NCBI RefSeq assembly: GCF_001434295.1
Contig: NZ_AZFA01000001.1
Coordinates: 186,001-250,000 of the forward strand
Origin: Companilactobacillus versmoldensis DSM 14857 = KCTC 3814
GTDB taxonomy: Bacteria > Bacillota > Bacilli > Lactobacillales > Lactobacillaceae
Direction of reading: 5' to 3'
DNA length: 64,000 nucleotides
Shown: positions 55,459-64,000 of the stretch, piece by piece
Layout: each line of letters starts with the position of its first letter
Numbering within the stretch: the first letter of the stretch is position 1
The notes under the pieces: generated by a model
Told to the model about the DNA's origin: nothing
The model's database searches: none
Seen by the model: only the letters and a program-made list of their open reading frames with translations
Program-made: the position numbers and the translations under genes

Positions 55459-56535
55459 ATGAAACGTTATTTAATCTTAGAGGACGGGACAGTTTTCCCA
55501 GGAGAAGGATTTGGTTCTTCTGCCATCACTACTGGTCAATTAGTCGTTTCTAATAATCGAACAGGAATCGAGCAATCAGTGACTGATCCTGATGCTGAAG
55601 GTCAAATAATTGCCTTTACCCTACCTGGTATTGGTAGTTCTGGTATCAATCGTGATTTCTATGAATCAATCAATTATAAATGCAAGGGGATCGTTGTAGG
55701 ATCCACCAGTGCAGAAAGTGTCGATAACTCGATTCCTTTTGAAGAATGGGTCACGAGTATGAATATACCCGGGATCAAAAATGTCGATGTCCGAGCATTA
55801 TCAAAATACATCTTTGAACATGGTGAAATGAAAGCAAGCATCATGGATACCCATGATGAACATGCAATCGATCAAATTAAAGCCCTGGTTTTGCCAAGTG
55901 ACCTCGTTAAGCAAGTTTCGACTAAGCAATCTTATCCAAATCCCAATATTGGTTTAAAAATGGTAATCATAGATTTAGGTTTGAAATATTCGATTTTACG
56001 TCAACTGTCATATCGAGATTGTAATTCGATCATCGTCAATTACAATACGACTCCTGAACAAGTTGCCAGCCTACATCCAGATGGCGTCATTTTTTCCAAT
56101 GGACCTGGAGATCCTAAAGATTTGCCAAAAGTTTTAGAAAATATCAAAGTTTTACAAAAACAGTTTCCAATTTTGGGCATTGGTTTAGGTAGTTTACTCG
56201 TTGCAATGGCAAATGATTGTCAAATAACGCAATTGACTAAACCTCATCATGAATCTTCTTTACCGGTCAAAGAAGTTGCCAGTGGGAAAATTGACTTTGT
56301 TAATCATAATCATTCATATACGATCGATCAAAAATCAATCGGTTCATCTGATTTCATCGTGACAGATATTTGTGTCTCCGATGGTAGTATCGAAGGGATA
56401 CGGCATGAATATTTGCCGATCATCAGTGTCTTATTTGAGCCAGAAGCAGCACCAGGCCCAACTGATGGTTACTATGTTTTTGATGAATTTATTGATTTGA
56501 TCAATTCAATCAAACAGCAAGATTGGAGTAGATAA
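55459..56535 (+). CDS. carA: Degenerate carbamoyl-phosphate synthase small subunit homologue
   Basis: 358 residues colinear with CarA: the N-terminal domain starts YLILEDGTVFPGEGFGS, the class I amidotransferase domain is C-terminal, and SNGPGDP is kept (213-219). The nucleophile site, normally GICLGHQ, reads GIGLGSL, with Gly242 in place of Cys. The His of VQYHPEA is Glu327 (VLFEPEA); the following Glu (329) stays. Also changed are FNTSMTGYQE to SNNRTGIEQS and GIDTR to NVDVR. Glutamine hydrolysis is therefore not expected. The frame is intact with a GGAGTG ribosome binding site. A structural or regulatory role is inference. Confidence 0.88.
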   Translation: MKRYLILEDGTVFPGEGFGSSAITTGQLVVSNNRTGIEQSVTDPDAEGQIIAFTLPGIGSSGINRDFYESINYKCKGIVVGSTSAESVDNSIPFEEWVTSMNIPGIKNVDVRALSKYIFEHGEMKASIMDTHDEHAIDQIKALVLPSDLVKQVSTKQSYPNPNIGLKMVIIDLGLKYSILRQLSYRDCNSIIVNYNTTPEQVASLHPDGVIFSNGPGDPKDLPKVLENIKVLQKQFPILGIGLGSLLVAMANDCQITQLTKPHHESSLPVKEVASGKIDFVNHNHSYTIDQKSIGSSDFIVTDICVSDGSIEGIRHEYLPIISVLFEPEAAPGPTDGYYVFDEFIDLINSIKQQDWSR

Positions 56536-56536
56536 T

Positions 56537-58942
56537 TTGGTAGTTAGTGGAATTCATAATATTTTAATTATCGGTCCAACAAACAGTGATAAAAACGTCG
56601 ATTTATCGACTGCACTATACGACACCGCTGATATTTTACATAAATTAGGTTATAAAACTACCATCATGGTAGAAAATCCCACCGCATTACTTTCATCGAG
56701 CGATTTTTTTGACAAAATCGTTGTCGAAAAAGTTAATGGCGAAAATATTTTAAATTACATTGAGCAATTCAGACCTGATGCAATCCTGCCAACAGTGGGA
56801 GATAAAAATGCTCTAGGTATCATTTCCGGGCTAAATGGTAAAATTGCCGGGACTAGAGTTCTGGGGACAGACTATTTTGCCTCCTTGGCTACATTCAAAC
56901 GTGAACTCTTCATCAGCAAATTGAACGAAAATGATTTGCCAGTGATCAACTTTATTTCTTCAGATAAAGAGGAAGAGTTATATGATTTCATACGTTCGAT
57001 TGGCTTCCCGATAATTGCCAGAAGACGTTTCTCGAATCGTCATTCAAGTGGTTGGACTAATATCAATAATTTGTTCGAGCTTGATAATTTCATGGCTTTA
57101 GAAGATAGCAGTAGTGCAAAAATTGAAATCGAACGTAGTGTACGTGGTTTTAGTGAGTACTCTTGTACCGTCGTGCGAGACCGGTTTGACAATGCTGCTT
57201 TAATCGGAACGATTGAAGATGTTGAACCAATTGGTATTCATCATTTGGACTCAAACTTGATCTCGCCAGCTTTGTCTCTCAATGATTCAAAATTACAAAA
57301 ATTGCGCAATTTGGCAATCAAACTGGCACGAGTATTCAATATCGTTGGTGCTTGCACAGTTCATTTTGCTTACAATCACAAGTCCAACGAATGCTATATC
57401 ACCGAGTTTATCCCTCGTTTGAGCGAGGAGACGAAGTTTCTCGAATACGCAACTAGTTATCCTTTAGCCACTGTTGCAGTGGAATTGAATCTGGGTTACC
57501 AACTCGATAAATTGCAACTTGACTCAGGAAATAGTTTCAATGGTGCTAGTGAACCATTCATGGATCACATCACTTCAAGGTTCCCACAATGGAACTCACG
57601 TGAACAACGCTACATTGGACCAAGCAAGACTTCCGATTCAAGTATCATTGTCAGTGGATTCAGTATCGAAGAGGTTTTCAATAAAGGACCTCTAAATGAT
57701 AAGCTGAACGATACGCTTAATCGCTACGAACAACTACATAAAATGGACGATGACCAGTTATTCGAAAAAATCATTCATTCGACCAACTGGATGCTTGACG
57801 TACTAATCGAGGCTATCCGACGCGATTTCGAATTACCAGTCTTATCAGAAGTAACTGGTATCAACATTCCATATCTAGTAGCACTTCGAAACATTAAAGA
57901 TAACAGTGCCATCATTCGTGACGATGAAATTGACGAAAACAACATTGAAAAACTTGTCGGTATGGGTGTCAAAGGCTTGGGGTATAGCAAGGTACTTTTA
58001 GATCGTGACGATATTGTCACAAGAACAGTGGTCAAAAGTAAAAAATCCATTTCAGTGAACATGGATAAATTACGACAACGTAATTTCTTCGTAACTAGTG
58101 GGATCAACAACGATCTGGAATTTACCGATAAAAATAAGATCGTAGTTCGTTCACCAATCATTACTTCCAAGAAAAATATTTTGGTTCGACAATTTGTCCT
58201 ATTGCAATTAGTTAAATCGATCAATCAAAATGGTTTAGAAGCAATCATTATTGGTCGTGAACCATGGAGTTCGCCATTAGATGTCAGAAATATTGCTTAT
58301 GAGATTGCTGATCCACATATGGAACTGCCTCATCTTAATTTAATCGATGATAAGGCTATCTTTAAAATAATCGACTTCTCAAAGACTTTAAGTGACGAAG
58401 ACATGAATAATAATGAGGTCTTTCAAATCAGTACTCAAGTCATTAAATCGATTGATATGAAGGCAGATCTATCGATGAGAATCATCGTAGTTTCCGATGG
58501 TAAGAGTTTTACCATTCCGTCAGTTATTTACCGTAAGATGGTCGGCGATAAGAGCTACGAGATCAGTTCTTTTAATAAATTTATGACTGAGCGAGAGAAA
58601 AATGAAATTGCTACTATCGTTAAAGAGGAACTTTCTCAATTAAATCAAATCAATACTTATAATTTTGAATTTGCCTTTATTAATGGTCACTGGATGATCA
58701 CTAAGATTTCTGCAGGAATGAATCAAGATATCATTCGCCATGAAATCGCTAGTTCCGTCCATGTGATCGATACCTTAGTAAAATTGATCTTGGGTAATAC
58801 TTTAGAACACGATATGTCTATCGAGAAAATCTTTCAAAATGATGACAAAAATTTCTTGGTCACAATCAATGATCAGAAATTTCAGTCTTACAATGAAGAA
58901 GGTATTCGGAAATTATTAAACGATAAAATAAATCCTCAATAA
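56537..58942 (+). CDS. carB: Shortened, degenerate carbamoyl-phosphate synthase large subunit homologue
   Basis: 801 residues against about 1,060 in CarB. Residues 8-325 align with the first ATP-grasp half (RPDAILPTVG, VLGTDYFASL, PVGIH-like PIGIHHLDS), 390-480 with the oligomerisation domain. Residues 540-755 are a shrunken second half, and the allosteric MGS domain is missing. GSGPIIIGQ is IGPTNSDKN, the Gly-rich loop is RRRFSNRHSSGW (162-173), metal ligands Gln and Asn are H276 and I292, and the second-half ENPR is KISAG. Catalysis is unlikely. TTG start after TTGGAG; it follows carA by one base and a terminator closes the operon. Confidence 0.85.
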   Translation: MVVSGIHNILIIGPTNSDKNVDLSTALYDTADILHKLGYKTTIMVENPTALLSSSDFFDKIVVEKVNGENILNYIEQFRPDAILPTVGDKNALGIISGLNGKIAGTRVLGTDYFASLATFKRELFISKLNENDLPVINFISSDKEEELYDFIRSIGFPIIARRRFSNRHSSGWTNINNLFELDNFMALEDSSSAKIEIERSVRGFSEYSCTVVRDRFDNAALIGTIEDVEPIGIHHLDSNLISPALSLNDSKLQKLRNLAIKLARVFNIVGACTVHFAYNHKSNECYITEFIPRLSEETKFLEYATSYPLATVAVELNLGYQLDKLQLDSGNSFNGASEPFMDHITSRFPQWNSREQRYIGPSKTSDSSIIVSGFSIEEVFNKGPLNDKLNDTLNRYEQLHKMDDDQLFEKIIHSTNWMLDVLIEAIRRDFELPVLSEVTGINIPYLVALRNIKDNSAIIRDDEIDENNIEKLVGMGVKGLGYSKVLLDRDDIVTRTVVKSKKSISVNMDKLRQRNFFVTSGINNDLEFTDKNKIVVRSPIITSKKNILVRQFVLLQLVKSINQNGLEAIIIGREPWSSPLDVRNIAYEIADPHMELPHLNLIDDKAIFKIIDFSKTLSDEDMNNNEVFQISTQVIKSIDMKADLSMRIIVVSDGKSFTIPSVIYRKMVGDKSYEISSFNKFMTEREKNEIATIVKEELSQLNQINTYNFEFAFINGHWMITKISAGMNQDIIRHEIASSVHVIDTLVKLILGNTLEHDMSIEKIFQNDDKNFLVTINDQKFQSYNEEGIRKLLNDKINPQ

Positions 58943-58988
58943 AAAAATGTGAACAATGATGAAAATTCATCACTGTTCACATTTTTTA
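58942..58988. terminator. Bidirectional terminator between carB homologue and rqcH
   Basis: AAAAAATGTGAACA-a-TGATGAA pairs with TTCATCA-c-TGTTCACATTTTTT (21 bp, one mismatch, 2-base loop) between convergent genes. Confidence 0.9.
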
Positions 58989-58989
58989 T

Positions 58990-60654
58990 TTACGCTTTTA
59001 ATTTCTCGACCAAATTTCTGTCTGGGTCGACCAGAATCGTTTTCTGACCTTCAAAAATCACAAAGCCAGGTTTAGCACCATTTGGTTTATGGATATTGCG
59101 GACTTGTAAATAATCCACAGGAACTTTACTAGATTCTCGAGCCTTCGAGTAGTATGCAGCGATGCTGGCTGCCTCAACAATCGATTGCTCGTCAGGATCA
59201 CTAGATTCCAAAATAACATGAGAGCCAGGGATATCCTTGACATGAAGCCAATAATGGTTCTTTTGCGCTAATTTCATCGTTAATTTGTCATTTTCGATAT
59301 TATTTTTACCGACGACGATTGAAACACCCGTACTAGTAGTAAATCTCTCGCCAACGGATTTTTTCTTCTTACGACGACGATTTTTCTTCTTTTTCTTAAT
59401 GTAGCCGGATTCTTCAAGCTCTTCAATGATCCCGTCAACATCTTCTATATCAACATAATCAAGTGAAGCAATCACTGAATCCAAGTAATTGACTTCTGCA
59501 TTAGCTAAATCAAGCTGCTGATTGATATGAGGAATAGAATTTTGGAGCTTGCGATACTTTTTATAGTAAGCTTGAGCATTTTCTGAAGGAGACAATTCAG
59601 GATTCAATTTGATTTTAACTTCTTCATTATTGTAGTAGTTAGTCAAAGTGATTGATTTTTCACCACGAGTGATCTGTGACATATAAGTCGTGAGCAATTC
59701 TCCATACAAATTGTATTCGTCCATGATCTTAGTTTGCTTGAATTGCTTTTCAAGCTTTTTAATCTTAGAACGGTCTTTTTTCAAGATAATACTCAGTCGA
59801 TGAGTCACACTCTTGGTTTGTTGTTCGATACGGTCCACTCTTGCTCGATCCAAATAATAATTGTCTAAAAGCTGACCTAAAGTAGGGTAGTAGCCGACGA
59901 TTTTAGTAGTGTTCTTGAATTCGACAGGAAAGAATCCCAACTTATTGTTCTTTTCTTGTTTAGCAGTATTGGGTGAAACTAAATCATCAAAACTCTGCAC
60001 AAAAGTAATTGGATCTCCTTGAGTAGACAAGATGGATGCCAATTCTTGAGAAGTATCCAATCCGATACCTTCAAACTTATTACGAATATCTGCGGCTGTT
60101 TTCGAATCTGTGAATTCCTCAACAGCAGCTTTGAAAGGATTCAATTTATCTTGTGCGGGAGGAAGTTGATAGGTGTCACCCGGTAATAATCCTCGGAAAC
60201 TATTATTTTCAGGTGAGACGCGCTTGATCAGATCGATGATCTTGCCGCTTTCATTGTTGACTAAAAAGATATTGCTGTGGCGACTCATGATCTCAATGAT
60301 CATTGTATAGGCGTGAATGTCGCCTAATTCGTTTTTGGCGCTTAAATCAATCATCACTACACGATCATTATGAAGCTGACGGAAACCTTGGACAATCGCA
60401 CTAGTGATGTATTTACGTAATGACATGACGAAGGTCGAGGGTTTAGCAGGGTTTTCAAATGGCTGATCAGTTATTTGAATCCGAGCGTAATTTGGGTGAG
60501 CTGACAACAATAATTGTTGATTTTTTCGATTGCTACGAATCGTTAAGATCAATTCATTAGCAAAGGGTTGCTGGATTTTAGCAATCCGACCACCTTTGAG
60601 GGTGGTATTTAGTTCGTTTACCATTGCATGGGTAAACATTCCATCAAATGACAT
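58990..60654 (-). CDS. rqcH: RqcH / NFACT-family protein (fibronectin-binding protein A type)
   Basis: 554 residues. The NFACT-N domain begins SFDGMFTHAMVNELNTTLKGGRI and includes the conserved DxR-like region SLRKYITSAIVQGFRQLHNDRV; a long coiled coil (about 270-400) follows. The C-terminal NFACT-R domain is VVGKNNIENDKLTMKLAQKNHYWLHVKDIPGSHVIL in family terms. In Bacillus RqcH binds split 60S subunits and adds C-terminal Ala tails to stalled chains; older names refer to fibronectin binding. AAGGGG lies about 10 bases ahead of ATG 60654. A strongly basic stretch KKKKKNRRRKKKKS sits near residue 430. Confidence 0.93.
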   Translation of the reverse strand: MSFDGMFTHAMVNELNTTLKGGRIAKIQQPFANELILTIRSNRKNQQLLLSAHPNYARIQITDQPFENPAKPSTFVMSLRKYITSAIVQGFRQLHNDRVVMIDLSAKNELGDIHAYTMIIEIMSRHSNIFLVNNESGKIIDLIKRVSPENNSFRGLLPGDTYQLPPAQDKLNPFKAAVEEFTDSKTAADIRNKFEGIGLDTSQELASILSTQGDPITFVQSFDDLVSPNTAKQEKNNKLGFFPVEFKNTTKIVGYYPTLGQLLDNYYLDRARVDRIEQQTKSVTHRLSIILKKDRSKIKKLEKQFKQTKIMDEYNLYGELLTTYMSQITRGEKSITLTNYYNNEEVKIKLNPELSPSENAQAYYKKYRKLQNSIPHINQQLDLANAEVNYLDSVIASLDYVDIEDVDGIIEELEESGYIKKKKKNRRRKKKKSVGERFTTSTGVSIVVGKNNIENDKLTMKLAQKNHYWLHVKDIPGSHVILESSDPDEQSIVEAASIAAYYSKARESSKVPVDYLQVRNIHKPNGAKPGFVIFEGQKTILVDPDRNLVEKLKA

Positions 60655-60851
60655 TAATTAATGACCCCTTATTTATTTATATGAAAATATATTATTTTTG
60701 TTCTATGAAATTGTTCAATTGTACTTTATACTTAATTTTTAAAATGACAGACTTGAAATTAAAGCGCGATAAATATAATATGCCATTTATATGATATAAT
60801 CAAATGGTTACACATCTATTATACGTGACTAAACGAGGAATTGATAAATTT

Positions 60852-61718
60852 ATGAAAATCGCCATAGTAACTGATAGTACCGCTTATTTACCTCAAGAGA
60901 TCGTTGAACGATACAATATCACGGTCGTACCGATTGAAGTAGTATTTGATACTAAAACTTATCGTGAAGATATCGATATCACGACATCTGAATTTTACGA
61001 TTTACTGGAAAAATCACGTGAATTACCTTCTACTGCTCAACCACCAATTGGAGCAATGTTGAAATTATACGACCGATTAGCTAAAGAGGGCTATGACACA
61101 ATAATTTCCATTCATTTAGCTTCTTCAATTTCTGGGTTCGTTAATAATTTAAAAAGCGCTGCTGAAACTGTTGAGAGTGCCAATGTTGTTGTCTATGACT
61201 CTTGGATCACCGTTCGACTAATGGGTTATTTGGTTCAGGAAGCTGCTGAGATGGCACAGGATGGTAAAGCTTTGAACGAGATTATTAAACGTCTCAATAT
61301 TTTAAGAAATACAATGGATGAATCTTTCGTTGTTAGTGATTTAAAGAACTTAGTTAAAGGTGGTCGTCTATCGAATGCTTCTGCCTTCATTGGTAGTATG
61401 TTGAAAATTAGACCACTTTTAGAGTTTGACTCTGTCAGTCACCATATTGTGGCGTACGATAAAGTACGCTCGCTGAAAAAAGCTAAACTTCGTGCTGAAG
61501 ATAAATTAAAAAATGCTATGAAGGACTCCAAATATCCCTTGCGTTTGCTAGTCATTGATGGTGACGATAAAGAAGCTGGAGATGAATGGGCTGAACATTT
61601 ACGTGATAAATATCCTGATTTGACACTGGATCGATCATATTTTGGACCAGTCATTGGAACACATTTAGGCAAAGGTGCACTGGCAATTGCCTGGATCCGT
61701 GATTTTGACAAATCATAA
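60852..61718 (+). CDS. DegV-family fatty-acid-binding protein
   Basis: 288 residues. The DegV signature IAIVTDSTAYLP starts the protein, followed by STAQPPIGAMLKLYDRL and SIHLASSISGFVNN. These proteins hold a fatty acid in a cleft between two domains, and some (FakB) pass it to the FakA kinase; no FakA is in view. The frame is open to ATG 60804, but that has no ribosome binding site; ATG 60852 with GAGGAA upstream (13 bases, long) is preferred. TATAAT at 60795-60800 may belong to its promoter. Confidence 0.9.
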   Translation: MKIAIVTDSTAYLPQEIVERYNITVVPIEVVFDTKTYREDIDITTSEFYDLLEKSRELPSTAQPPIGAMLKLYDRLAKEGYDTIISIHLASSISGFVNNLKSAAETVESANVVVYDSWITVRLMGYLVQEAAEMAQDGKALNEIIKRLNILRNTMDESFVVSDLKNLVKGGRLSNASAFIGSMLKIRPLLEFDSVSHHIVAYDKVRSLKKAKLRAEDKLKNAMKDSKYPLRLLVIDGDDKEAGDEWAEHLRDKYPDLTLDRSYFGPVIGTHLGKGALAIAWIRDFDKS

Positions 61719-61743
61719 AAAATTTTAATGAAATTATTCTAGA

Positions 61744-61779
61744 AAAGATTTGAATTATTCGTAGTTCAAGTCTTTTTTT
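61744..61779 (+). terminator. Terminator after the DegV gene
   Basis: AAAGATTTGAA pairs with TTCAAGTCTTT (11 bp, one G-T pair) around a 10-base loop, followed by T. Confidence 0.8.
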
Positions 61780-61836
61780 ATTATATTTTTAAGGTAAAAT
61801 TTATGTAGTTGCTTCCTATTCAGAATGGGGGATATT

Positions 61837-63156
61837 ATGAAATTGAATAAGAAAAATCTGGCTGTTTTATTTTCAACAGCTTTATTACTCACTACTACCT
61901 TCGGTAGTGCTACTAACAGTTTAGCTGATACTAATAACACAAGTAATAACACGCAAACTACTAGTACCGTGACATCAACGAACCAAACTAAAAATACCAA
62001 TGATCAAAACAATACTGCAACTAACACAAACAGCAACGATAATATTGCTGACAATAATACTAATGCTACTACTAATAATACGAATAATACGAACAGTTCA
62101 AGTAATTCAAGTAATACTGATAGTAACAACAGTGCAACAGTTGCTAAGACTCAAGCTAGTACTTCAGTCGATGTTTCAGCTATCAAAACGGCACTTTTAT
62201 CAGAAATCAATAATTTGCGTTCACAAAACGGCTTAGATCCGTTGACAAATGTTGAAGTTTTGAACAGTTACGCTCAAGAAAGATCAGATTCTTTTGCAAG
62301 TAATGGTACCGGGATCGATAATCACGTCGGTTGGGATTCATCAAAGATGGCACCTTACAATTTGACTGCCGAGGAAAACATCGGTCAATTACCTTTAGGT
62401 ACGCTGGCTAACGATCCTACTCAGATAGCAAAAACCATTACTGAAGAGTTTTATGATGAGAATAATGATGCCGTGCCTAATTATGGACACCGTAAAAATA
62501 TGTTGAACCCTTATGTTGGTTACATTGGTTTTGGTGTCACAGTTGGCTCAAATGGAATGATTTATTTCTCTCAAGAAATCGGTAATGATGCCACATATGC
62601 AGCCAAGAGTAGTTACACTCAACGTAATTCCTATTACTATACAACAATGAATGACTATGCTAATGTTTCCCAATATGATTCAGTAGATGCTGAACGTAAT
62701 TCCGGTAATGCTGCTCAAGATTATGTTCAAAACGGCGACAGTTATACTTTTTCAGATATCCGTGGGGGAGTAAGTACTCGTGATAGTTATGTCAATATGT
62801 ATGACCGTGACGGACAACTTTACACTAACCTTAGATTGGCCCCCGGTACTGACTGGGCTTCAGATATTGTTTCTATAATCAATGGAACTTATTATTTACA
62901 TGTTTCAAATAACGGTTTCGTTAAAGCTGCCGATGTCTTACCATGGGCAAGTTTCTTAGGTGGACCTGTTATCACCGCTAAAGATAATGCACCTATTTAT
63001 GATGACTATGGCAAGAAAACGACTAGGTACGCTGCAGCTAACTCTAGTTGGGTGACCGACAGACGTTCAGTTGACTTTGGAAACAACGTTAAATATTATC
63101 GGATTGGTACTAACGCTTGGCTATTAGAGTCAGATTTATCAAATCCAATTAACTAG
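61837..63156 (+). CDS. Secreted CAP-domain (SCP/PR1-like) protein
   Basis: 439 residues. A signal peptide with Lys-rich start and hydrophobic core (about 8-24) ends near A30 (NSLA/DTNN). Residues 31-105 are a low-complexity Asn/Thr/Ser linker. A CAP domain (about 112-265) follows with LLSEINNLRSQNGLDPL, SYAQERSDSF, TAEENIGQ and YGHRKNMLNPYVGYIGFGV. The C-terminal 150 residues look like two SLAP/SH3-like wall-binding modules (the last from ITAKDNAPIYDDYG to WLLESDL). No LPXTG or transmembrane tail. Substrate unknown. An upstream ATG (61825) overlaps the GGGGG ribosome binding site. Confidence 0.85.
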   Translation: MKLNKKNLAVLFSTALLLTTTFGSATNSLADTNNTSNNTQTTSTVTSTNQTKNTNDQNNTATNTNSNDNIADNNTNATTNNTNNTNSSSNSSNTDSNNSATVAKTQASTSVDVSAIKTALLSEINNLRSQNGLDPLTNVEVLNSYAQERSDSFASNGTGIDNHVGWDSSKMAPYNLTAEENIGQLPLGTLANDPTQIAKTITEEFYDENNDAVPNYGHRKNMLNPYVGYIGFGVTVGSNGMIYFSQEIGNDATYAAKSSYTQRNSYYYTTMNDYANVSQYDSVDAERNSGNAAQDYVQNGDSYTFSDIRGGVSTRDSYVNMYDRDGQLYTNLRLAPGTDWASDIVSIINGTYYLHVSNNGFVKAADVLPWASFLGGPVITAKDNAPIYDDYGKKTTRYAAANSSWVTDRRSVDFGNNVKYYRIGTNAWLLESDLSNPIN

Positions 63157-63161
63157 AGAAT

Positions 63162-63207
63162 AAATATCCCTTGAAAACTCATTAAATGAGTTCCAAGGGA
63201 TATTTTT
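63162..63207. terminator. Bidirectional terminator between CAP gene and amidohydrolase
   Basis: AAATATCCCTTG..AACTCAT pairs with ATGAGTT..AAGGGATATTT with a small internal loop and 3-base loop; T5 follows. It touches the stop codon of the - strand gene. Confidence 0.88.
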
Positions 63208-64000
63208 ATTGCAAATAGTCTAAAGTTGCGGTTCCCATAGCTTTAGCGGCTACGATCAAACAATCTTCATTCATAAAGAAATCTGGGCTGTGATGTGGAT
63301 GATTACTACCATCAGATGCCTGACATCCGACATAAAAGAAACAGCTTGGTCTATCTTGGGCAAAATAAGCAAAATCTTCCGAAGGATCCTGTGGACCACA
63401 ATCGAATACTTCAGTTATTTCAGGGATTTTAGCTTGTTTGATGGCTGAAATGATTTGGTCAGTCAACTTTTCATCATTATACAAAACAGGGTAATTGTCA
63501 TCGTAGTTAATATCGGCTGTAACATCGAACATATCGCAAACGCCGTTGACTATTTTTTGAATCCTTTGACGGATAATTTGACGCGTCGATTCTTTCATTA
63601 TGCGGACATCACCTTTTAACTCAACACTAGCTTTGATGGCATTGTAGGAACCAACTCCATCAAAAGAACCAATTGTGACGCTAGCTGTGTCGAAAGGATC
63701 GATATTTCTTGAGACGACCGTTTGCAGTGCAGTAACGAAATAGCTACCTGCGACAATGGCATCTTTAGAAAGATGAGGCATGGAGGCATGTCCACCTTTA
63801 CCAGTGAATGTAATTGAAAAATTAGCCCGTCCTGTTTGAGTTTCTTGGTTATGATAACCAATTGAACCTGTCGGCATTGAAGACATGACGTGCGCACCAA
63901 TTACATTGTCGACACCTTCGAGAACTCCAGCATCGATCATTGATTTAGCGCCGCCAGGAGAAACCTCTTCAGCGGGTTGGTGAATGATCCGAATTTTGCC
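63206..64000 (-). CDS. M20-family amidohydrolase, N-terminus beyond window
   Basis: 265 codons in frame to the right edge; the start lies outside. The visible metal/catalytic segment IIHQPAEEVSPGGAKSMIDAGVLEGVD, then GAHVMSSMPTG, TGKGGHASMP (dimerisation-domain His) and the C-terminal EDFAYFAQDRPSCFFYVG mark the IAA-amino acid hydrolase / hippuricase / N-acetyl-diaminopimelate deacetylase group. Substrate cannot be told from sequence alone; the neighbours give no pathway. Roughly 120 N-terminal residues are missing, assuming the usual 380-390. Confidence 0.9.
   Translation of the reverse strand, partial: GKIRIIHQPAEEVSPGGAKSMIDAGVLEGVDNVIGAHVMSSMPTGSIGYHNQETQTGRANFSITFTGKGGHASMPHLSKDAIVAGSYFVTALQTVVSRNIDPFDTASVTIGSFDGVGSYNAIKASVELKGDVRIMKESTRQIIRQRIQKIVNGVCDMFDVTADINYDDNYPVLYNDEKLTDQIISAIKQAKIPEITEVFDCGPQDPSEDFAYFAQDRPSCFFYVGCQASDGSNHPHHSPDFFMNEDCLIVAAKAMGTATLDYLQ

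Noticed and set aside
55459-58942. carA and carB homologues as plain pseudogenes
   Set aside because: Frames are intact over 358 and 801 codons with good ribosome binding sites and tight spacing; changes are at active sites, not random stops.
60804-60851. N-terminal extension of the DegV protein
   Set aside because: No ribosome binding site before ATG 60804, which lies right after a -10-like TATAAT.

Overview
The window is a stretch of core chromosome from a low-GC Gram-positive bacterium, almost certainly a member of the Lactobacillaceae. Three things point there: the mevalonate route to isoprenoids with a type 2 IPP isomerase, RexAB rather than iron-sulfur AddAB, and the clusters phoH-ybeY-cdd-era-recO-glyQS-dnaG-rpoD and recU-pbp1A / ypsA-gpsB-rnpB. 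AT-rich spacers, AGGAGG-type ribosome binding sites and frequent TTG/GTG starts fit. A genus such as Companilactobacillus is plausible but is only an inference. I see no tRNA gene, insertion sequence, prophage or CRISPR array.

Layout. 1-4733: aspS (cut by the left edge), msrB-msrA, a YitT-type membrane protein and nfo. 4796-5923: a PPDK/PEP-synthase regulator divergent from rpsU. 6088-20209: a long run on the + strand with phoH, ybeY, cdd, era, recO, then a T-box leader and glyQS, dnaG, rpoD, cfa, trmK, a Nif3-like protein, pepT and a tautomerase. 20288-22367 (- strand): a helix-turn-helix/TPR regulator, a small helical protein and signal peptidase I. 22474-25583: an unfamiliar methyltransferase-like protein, an unknown membrane protein and an RsmF-type rRNA methyltransferase. 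25572-29633 (- strand): the mevalonate operon mvaK1-mvaD-mvaK2-fni. 29736-41595: rexB-rexA-dinG, a YpmB-like protein, dnaD and nth. 41660-44760 (- strand): recU-pbp1A. 44827-47699: ypsA-like, gpsB, RNase P RNA and a THUMP methyltransferase. 47702-51317 (- strand): CorA, two tandem lipoate-protein ligases and an RNase H-like protein. 51345-54772: EbsA-like, fhs, lspA and an RluD-type synthase. 54908-58942: pyrR followed by two strongly altered carbamoyl-phosphate synthase homologues. 58990-64000: rqcH, a DegV protein, a secreted CAP protein and an M20 amidohydrolase cut by the right edge.

The most unusual part is 54769-58942. It has a promoter, an attenuator-like hairpin and an intact pyrR. 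These are followed by a CarA homologue with Gly and Glu where the amidotransferase needs Cys and His, and by a CarB homologue of 801 residues. That CarB lacks the allosteric domain and the key nucleotide and metal residues of both ATP-grasp halves. Both genes are intact, tightly packed open frames with good start signals, so they look maintained rather than decayed, yet they are unlikely to make carbamoyl phosphate. No other pyr gene lies nearby.

A second theme is that three DNA-repair proteins in one 12-kb block (RexB, the DinG-like protein, Nth) lack the cysteines that hold an iron-sulfur cluster in their relatives. For the first two this matches known families; for Nth it is more surprising.
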